From NCBI GenBank assembly GCA_041398705.1, contig JAWKUI010000002.1:434001-498000 (forward strand): a stretch of 64,000 bases of DNA, in the 5' to 3' direction. Below, piece by piece: positions 60,800-64,000 of the stretch (within the stretch, counting starts at the first letter, position 1; the number at the start of each line of letters is the position of its first letter). Position numbers and translations under genes: made by a program. The notes under the pieces were generated by a model. The model ran no database searches and was not told the origin of the DNA. It was given only the letters and a program-made list of their open reading frames with translations. This DNA comes from NORP259 sp041398705 (GTDB lineage: Bacteria > Planctomycetota > UBA1135 > GCA-002686595).

Positions 60800-63700
60800 T
60801 CAACCGGCTTGGGACCGGCGCCGCTGCAAATCCGAAGCGAGGCCGATGAGCAACATGGGCCAAGCCACCCAGAACATCGTTCGCACCAGGATTCCGAACA
60901 TGCCCGCACTGAGTCCATGGACCGTAACGGTCTCGAATTGGGGGATCCCGGTTTGGTCGGAAGCCGGATGGACTCTCCAGGGGATCGCCAGCTGTAGATC
61001 ACGCTCACCCGTGAGTTCCCACCGCGGGTGGGTCACAAAGGTGACGATGGGGACAAAGAGATTGGCGATGGCCTGAGTGGCCTCGGTAGCGGTCCACTCT
61101 GCGGCCGTGGGCTCTGCGCTCAAGGGAAGTAGCCGTTGCACTTCCGCCAACTGCAGACTGCTCGGGCAGAAGTTCCCTCGAACCAAGCAAGCGGCAACGG
61201 TAGGGGGCAATCCCACCACTGCGGCAATCAATAGCACGCGGTGGCTGGCAGTGAAGAATCCGGTGGCTGCGCCACTAGCCAGGGCCCGCCATCGGGATCG
61301 CCAGAAGGACACCGGGAAAACCAGCACGCACAGCCAGGCACCAATCAGGCGCAGGCGCCGCCTGCCCCGGCTTTGGGTCCGCCAATCCGGGAACAGACTG
61401 GACCAGCGGTACGTGCGGTAGATGTCGTCCGCCTGCCTCTCATCCCCCGCCCGACGCTGCGCGCGCTCCATGGCCGCGTAGATCGCCCGGTCCGCATCCT
61501 TCATACGCTCCAACAGCTGCACCCCGGGCTTGCGATCCCCTTCCTCGGTGCTGCCTTCCAGGAAACGCCAATGTTCCACTCGGGTGCCGTTCAAGGAAAA
61601 GAACTTCGCTCCGCAAAGCCGGTATTGCAGGGACCCCACCTGCCCGCCCTGAATGGCATCATCACGGCATCCCAGATCTATGCGAAGGCTTTGCATCTGG
61701 CACTCGTCGAAAACAAACCCTGGTGCGGCGCTGGGGAACGATTCCTGGTCCACGACCACGCCCTGCCGGACCTCGCAACGACGGAGCTCGGGGCGCTGGC
61801 TAGCTTGAAGACCAGAGAGCCGCAATTCCTGATCCACACGGCACTGATCGATGGACATTGAATGGACCCTTGAAGCCACTTCCCCCTGTCCGTCGAGACG
61901 GAGGTTGCCTTCGACTTGGCATTGTCGCACCAAGAGATCCCTCACGCTCAGCAGTCGCAAATCCAAGTTGCCTTGCACGTGGCATTGCAGCAAATCCAGG
62001 CTACTGGCCAATTGGCAACGGCTGACCTCGCCTGCGCATTGCAGATCGTGGTCATCTAGACCATGTCGGCGGTTGAAGCTTGTCCAATCCTCCTGAGAAA
62101 AGACCAATCCGTTCCGAACCGATACTCCCTCAAACTTGACCGGCCCATGGACCTCAATGCCAACGAAGGCCGTTGACCCCAAGTCGACTTCCTTGAAGAA
62201 GATGGAACCCACGACGGAGCGAGAATACCTGCCAGGGTCACGCTCGCTTTTTGCTACCCAGCCCCCTTCAAGGCGGACCCGGTTGCTACTCCCAGTGATG
62301 AATCGGAACTCACCGCCGACTTGAATTCCCTCCAGTTCCAGCCCACCACGGATTTGCGAACCAGAAAGCAGCAGGTCCTTTCGTATCTGCGTTGCCGGCT
62401 TGTCAGGCAGGCTCCTGGCCCATACGGTTTCTCGAATCTGCGCAAAGGAGAAATCCACAGAAGTACGGCAATACATGCCGCTTATCGACACCAACTGCTC
62501 CACCACCATGCTTCGGCAAACCAGTGATGCATCGGGCCCATGCTCGGCACCGATGCAGGCCCTATTCAACCACAGGTTCCCGAGCCGGGCGTGGCTCAGA
62601 TTCAAGTCTCCGGAGATCTGCACGCCCTGCAGATTGGCTTCGGATTTGGCTTGCAGGCCTTCCATGGAGCATTTCCCCTGGATGCGCGCCTCAACAAGTT
62701 GAAGAGTCGTCCCCACCCGAAGATTGTTGGCCTCAAGATTGCCCGAACTGCGATGCAGGCTCTCTGCGGAGGTGTCCTGCACATCGCCTTCCACCAAGCC
62801 CACTTGAATCGAGGCCAGATTTGCAGCACCGAGTTTTGCCATACTCAGGCGTACCGAATTGAACACTACGGCCTCCGACAAGCTCAAGGCTCCGCCCACG
62901 TTCGCCGCGCGCAAGTCCATCAGGCCGCCGACGCGAAGCTGCGGAAGCAAGGCGTTCCGATCGATGCGCATCTGCCACCCCGAAAAGTCACCTTCTACCC
63001 GCGCTGGCCCCAAGAAGTACCGACAAGTAGCCCCGCCCAGGTACAGGGAACCCCCTCCCGCTCCCCACGCCGGTCGCAGCCAACTGCGCAGGCCGATGAT
63101 AGCTTCCTGGAAGTTGCAGCTACCATGCACTTGCAGCTCCTTGAGTAAGCAAGCCCCCGCGAGCTCGGTAGGCCATTTGTCCCATCTCTTGGCCCACAGG
63201 CTTCCCCCTACGTTGGCTCGAGCCATCGCCAACGCAAAAAACCCGTACGGGTAGATGGGGTTGGAAGACCACGCCTGATTCGACTCGGTCTGGGTGATGG
63301 GCCACTCAAATGGATCCGCAAGCCAATGCAGATTCTGCGTGTGGTCAAGGAACAAGACCTGGGGCTCGGTGAATTCGCCCGGCCCCTCCATCGCAAGCGT
63401 GGCACGGGCCAACTGACGCTGCGAATTCCATTTCAAGAGGATTGGCACCAATGTGCAACGCATACCGTCAAGGAGGCAGCTTCCGGTAATGCTGGCCTCC
63501 ACCAGATCCACGCTGCCAGTAACCTCGGATCGACGAGCATGACGCAGGAAACTGGTCGAGCGCATGACTCCCAGGTCGAGGGTCCCCCGCAATCGGAGGC
63601 TTCGCAGGTCGATTGCCACCCATTTGGGTGAAGCATTGCGGTCGGTGTTCAACGAGAGCCACGGAAACGCGGGTTCCACATGCACACCCCGAAGATTGAG

Positions 63701-64000
63701 ATTGCCTCCCGCGTGCAATTCCCGGAGGAGCACGCGGCCAGTGCAATCCAATCCATCCAGGGTCAAGTCCTCTTCGATTCTCGCCTGGAACAAGTCCAAA
63801 CCCACACCCGCAGGTCCTTCCGGGTCGGCACCATCATTATCGTCGGGAAAAGGCATCTCGTGAGCGGCATGCACCCGGCCGCGAATCCAATTCAGCGAAC
63901 GGGCTTTGAGATGCCGCGCACTGAACCGATGGGCCACCTCAAACCGCTTGAACACCAGGGCTTCTTCGGACTGCAAGTCATCCAGCAGCACGCTACCCAT
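60800..64000 (-). CDS. Very large repeat-rich membrane protein (runs to window edge)
   Basis: At least 1066 residues; an ATG stands at the very edge, so the true start may lie outside. The first 830 residues are a long solenoid of short strand-turn units (LDGLDCTGRVLLRELHAGGN, LQLVEARIQGKCSMEGLQAK, ISGDLNLSHARLGNLWLNRA, LDLLQCHVQGNLDLRLLSVR), similar in rhythm to pentapeptide-like or bactofilin-like beta-helices. A helical region with basic residues (RAIYAAMERAQRRAGDERQA) leads to C-terminal transmembrane helices (LIGAWLCVLVFPVSFW, VLLIAAVVGLPPTVAACLV, ILVRTMFWVAWPMLLIGLA). The frame is intact throughout. It resembles proteins often labelled membrane-associated oxidoreductase, without catalytic evidence. 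Composition is less GC-rich than the preceding genes. Confidence 0.7.
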   Translation of the reverse strand: MGSVLLDDLQSEEALVFKRFEVAHRFSARHLKARSLNWIRGRVHAAHEMPFPDDNDGADPEGPAGVGLDLFQARIEEDLTLDGLDCTGRVLLRELHAGGNLNLRGVHVEPAFPWLSLNTDRNASPKWVAIDLRSLRLRGTLDLGVMRSTSFLRHARRSEVTGSVDLVEASITGSCLLDGMRCTLVPILLKWNSQRQLARATLAMEGPGEFTEPQVLFLDHTQNLHWLADPFEWPITQTESNQAWSSNPIYPYGFFALAMARANVGGSLWAKRWDKWPTELAGACLLKELQVHGSCNFQEAIIGLRSWLRPAWGAGGGSLYLGGATCRYFLGPARVEGDFSGWQMRIDRNALLPQLRVGGLMDLRAANVGGALSLSEAVVFNSVRLSMAKLGAANLASIQVGLVEGDVQDTSAESLHRSSGNLEANNLRVGTTLQLVEARIQGKCSMEGLQAKSEANLQGVQISGDLNLSHARLGNLWLNRACIGAEHGPDASLVCRSMVVEQLVSISGMYCRTSVDFSFAQIRETVWARSLPDKPATQIRKDLLLSGSQIRGGLELEGIQVGGEFRFITGSSNRVRLEGGWVAKSERDPGRYSRSVVGSIFFKEVDLGSTAFVGIEVHGPVKFEGVSVRNGLVFSQEDWTSFNRRHGLDDHDLQCAGEVSRCQLASSLDLLQCHVQGNLDLRLLSVRDLLVRQCQVEGNLRLDGQGEVASRVHSMSIDQCRVDQELRLSGLQASQRPELRRCEVRQGVVVDQESFPSAAPGFVFDECQMQSLRIDLGCRDDAIQGGQVGSLQYRLCGAKFFSLNGTRVEHWRFLEGSTEEGDRKPGVQLLERMKDADRAIYAAMERAQRRAGDERQADDIYRTYRWSSLFPDWRTQSRGRRRLRLIGAWLCVLVFPVSFWRSRWRALASGAATGFFTASHRVLLIAAVVGLPPTVAACLVRGNFCPSSLQLAEVQRLLPLSAEPTAAEWTATEATQAIANLFVPIVTFVTHPRWELTGERDLQLAIPWRVHPASDQTGIPQFETVTVHGLSAGMFGILVRTMFWVAWPMLLIGLASDLQRRRSQAG

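Overview
The window is a GC-rich bacterial chromosome segment, most likely from a marine Planctomycetota. Reasons: two secreted proteins end in the roughly 130-residue C-terminal domain (aromatic WYFQ block, final VTF) that I associate with planctomycete exported proteins, there is a large stock of solitary exported proteins, and gene order is loose apart from a few compact operons. No rRNA, phage, transposase or CRISPR array was seen. The taxonomic call is an inference.

Layout. 1-3258: glcD (cut by the window edge), glcE and glcF, a glycolate oxidase operon joined by ATGA overlaps. 3.3-8.0 kb: accessory stretch with a small membrane protein, an 864-residue orphan and an isochorismatase-like hydrolase, interleaved with two extra copies of the 3' end of glcF. 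8.0-9.1 kb: HisC-like aminotransferase. 9.5-15.3 kb: tripartite RND efflux operon (adaptor, pump, TolC-like outer membrane protein with a frameshift), bordered by a decayed direct repeat. 16.2-21.4 kb: nitrilase-family amidase, a methyltransferase-like/APH-kinase fusion, and a FadE-type acyl-CoA dehydrogenase. 21.6-28.9 kb: one tight operon of two prepilin-like proteins, a PilX-like protein, a HEAT-like exported protein, a CHASE4/HAMP histidine kinase and a REC-ATPase pseudokinase. 29.2-42.5 kb: RlmA-like methyltransferase, two large exported proteins, an EAL protein, aconitase, tRNA-Ala(CGC), RNase D, tRNA-Asp(GTC). 42.6-46 kb: ABC ATPase plus FtsX permease. 46.3-50.1 kb: HAF-repeat protein, a probable selenoprotein thioredoxin, and an outer-membrane-like protein. 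50.3-57.3 kb: mazG (frameshifted), queC, and a GntR/YtrA regulator with an ABC ATPase and two paralogous permeases. 57.4-64 kb: PQQ-type dehydrogenase-like secreted protein, Mrp ATPase, VOC protein, and a huge repeat-rich membrane protein running off the edge.

Two observations stand out. First, the TlpA-like thioredoxin gene at 47949-49025 has an in-frame TGA exactly where the first cysteine of CxxC belongs (WATW-TGA-GPC). The signal peptide before it and the cis-Pro domain after it are intact, and a SECIS-like hairpin lies downstream, so it is best read as a selenocysteine protein with a UxxC active site. Second, seven intergenic hairpins of 112-138 bp plus one 34-bp arm-only remnant form two related subfamilies (A and B). 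The outermost and innermost stem sequences differ between copies but remain complementary within each copy, and the elements sit mainly between convergent genes, in two cases supplying a stop codon.

Two genes (the tolC-like gene and mazG) carry single-base-type frameshifts. These could be real decay or assembly error.
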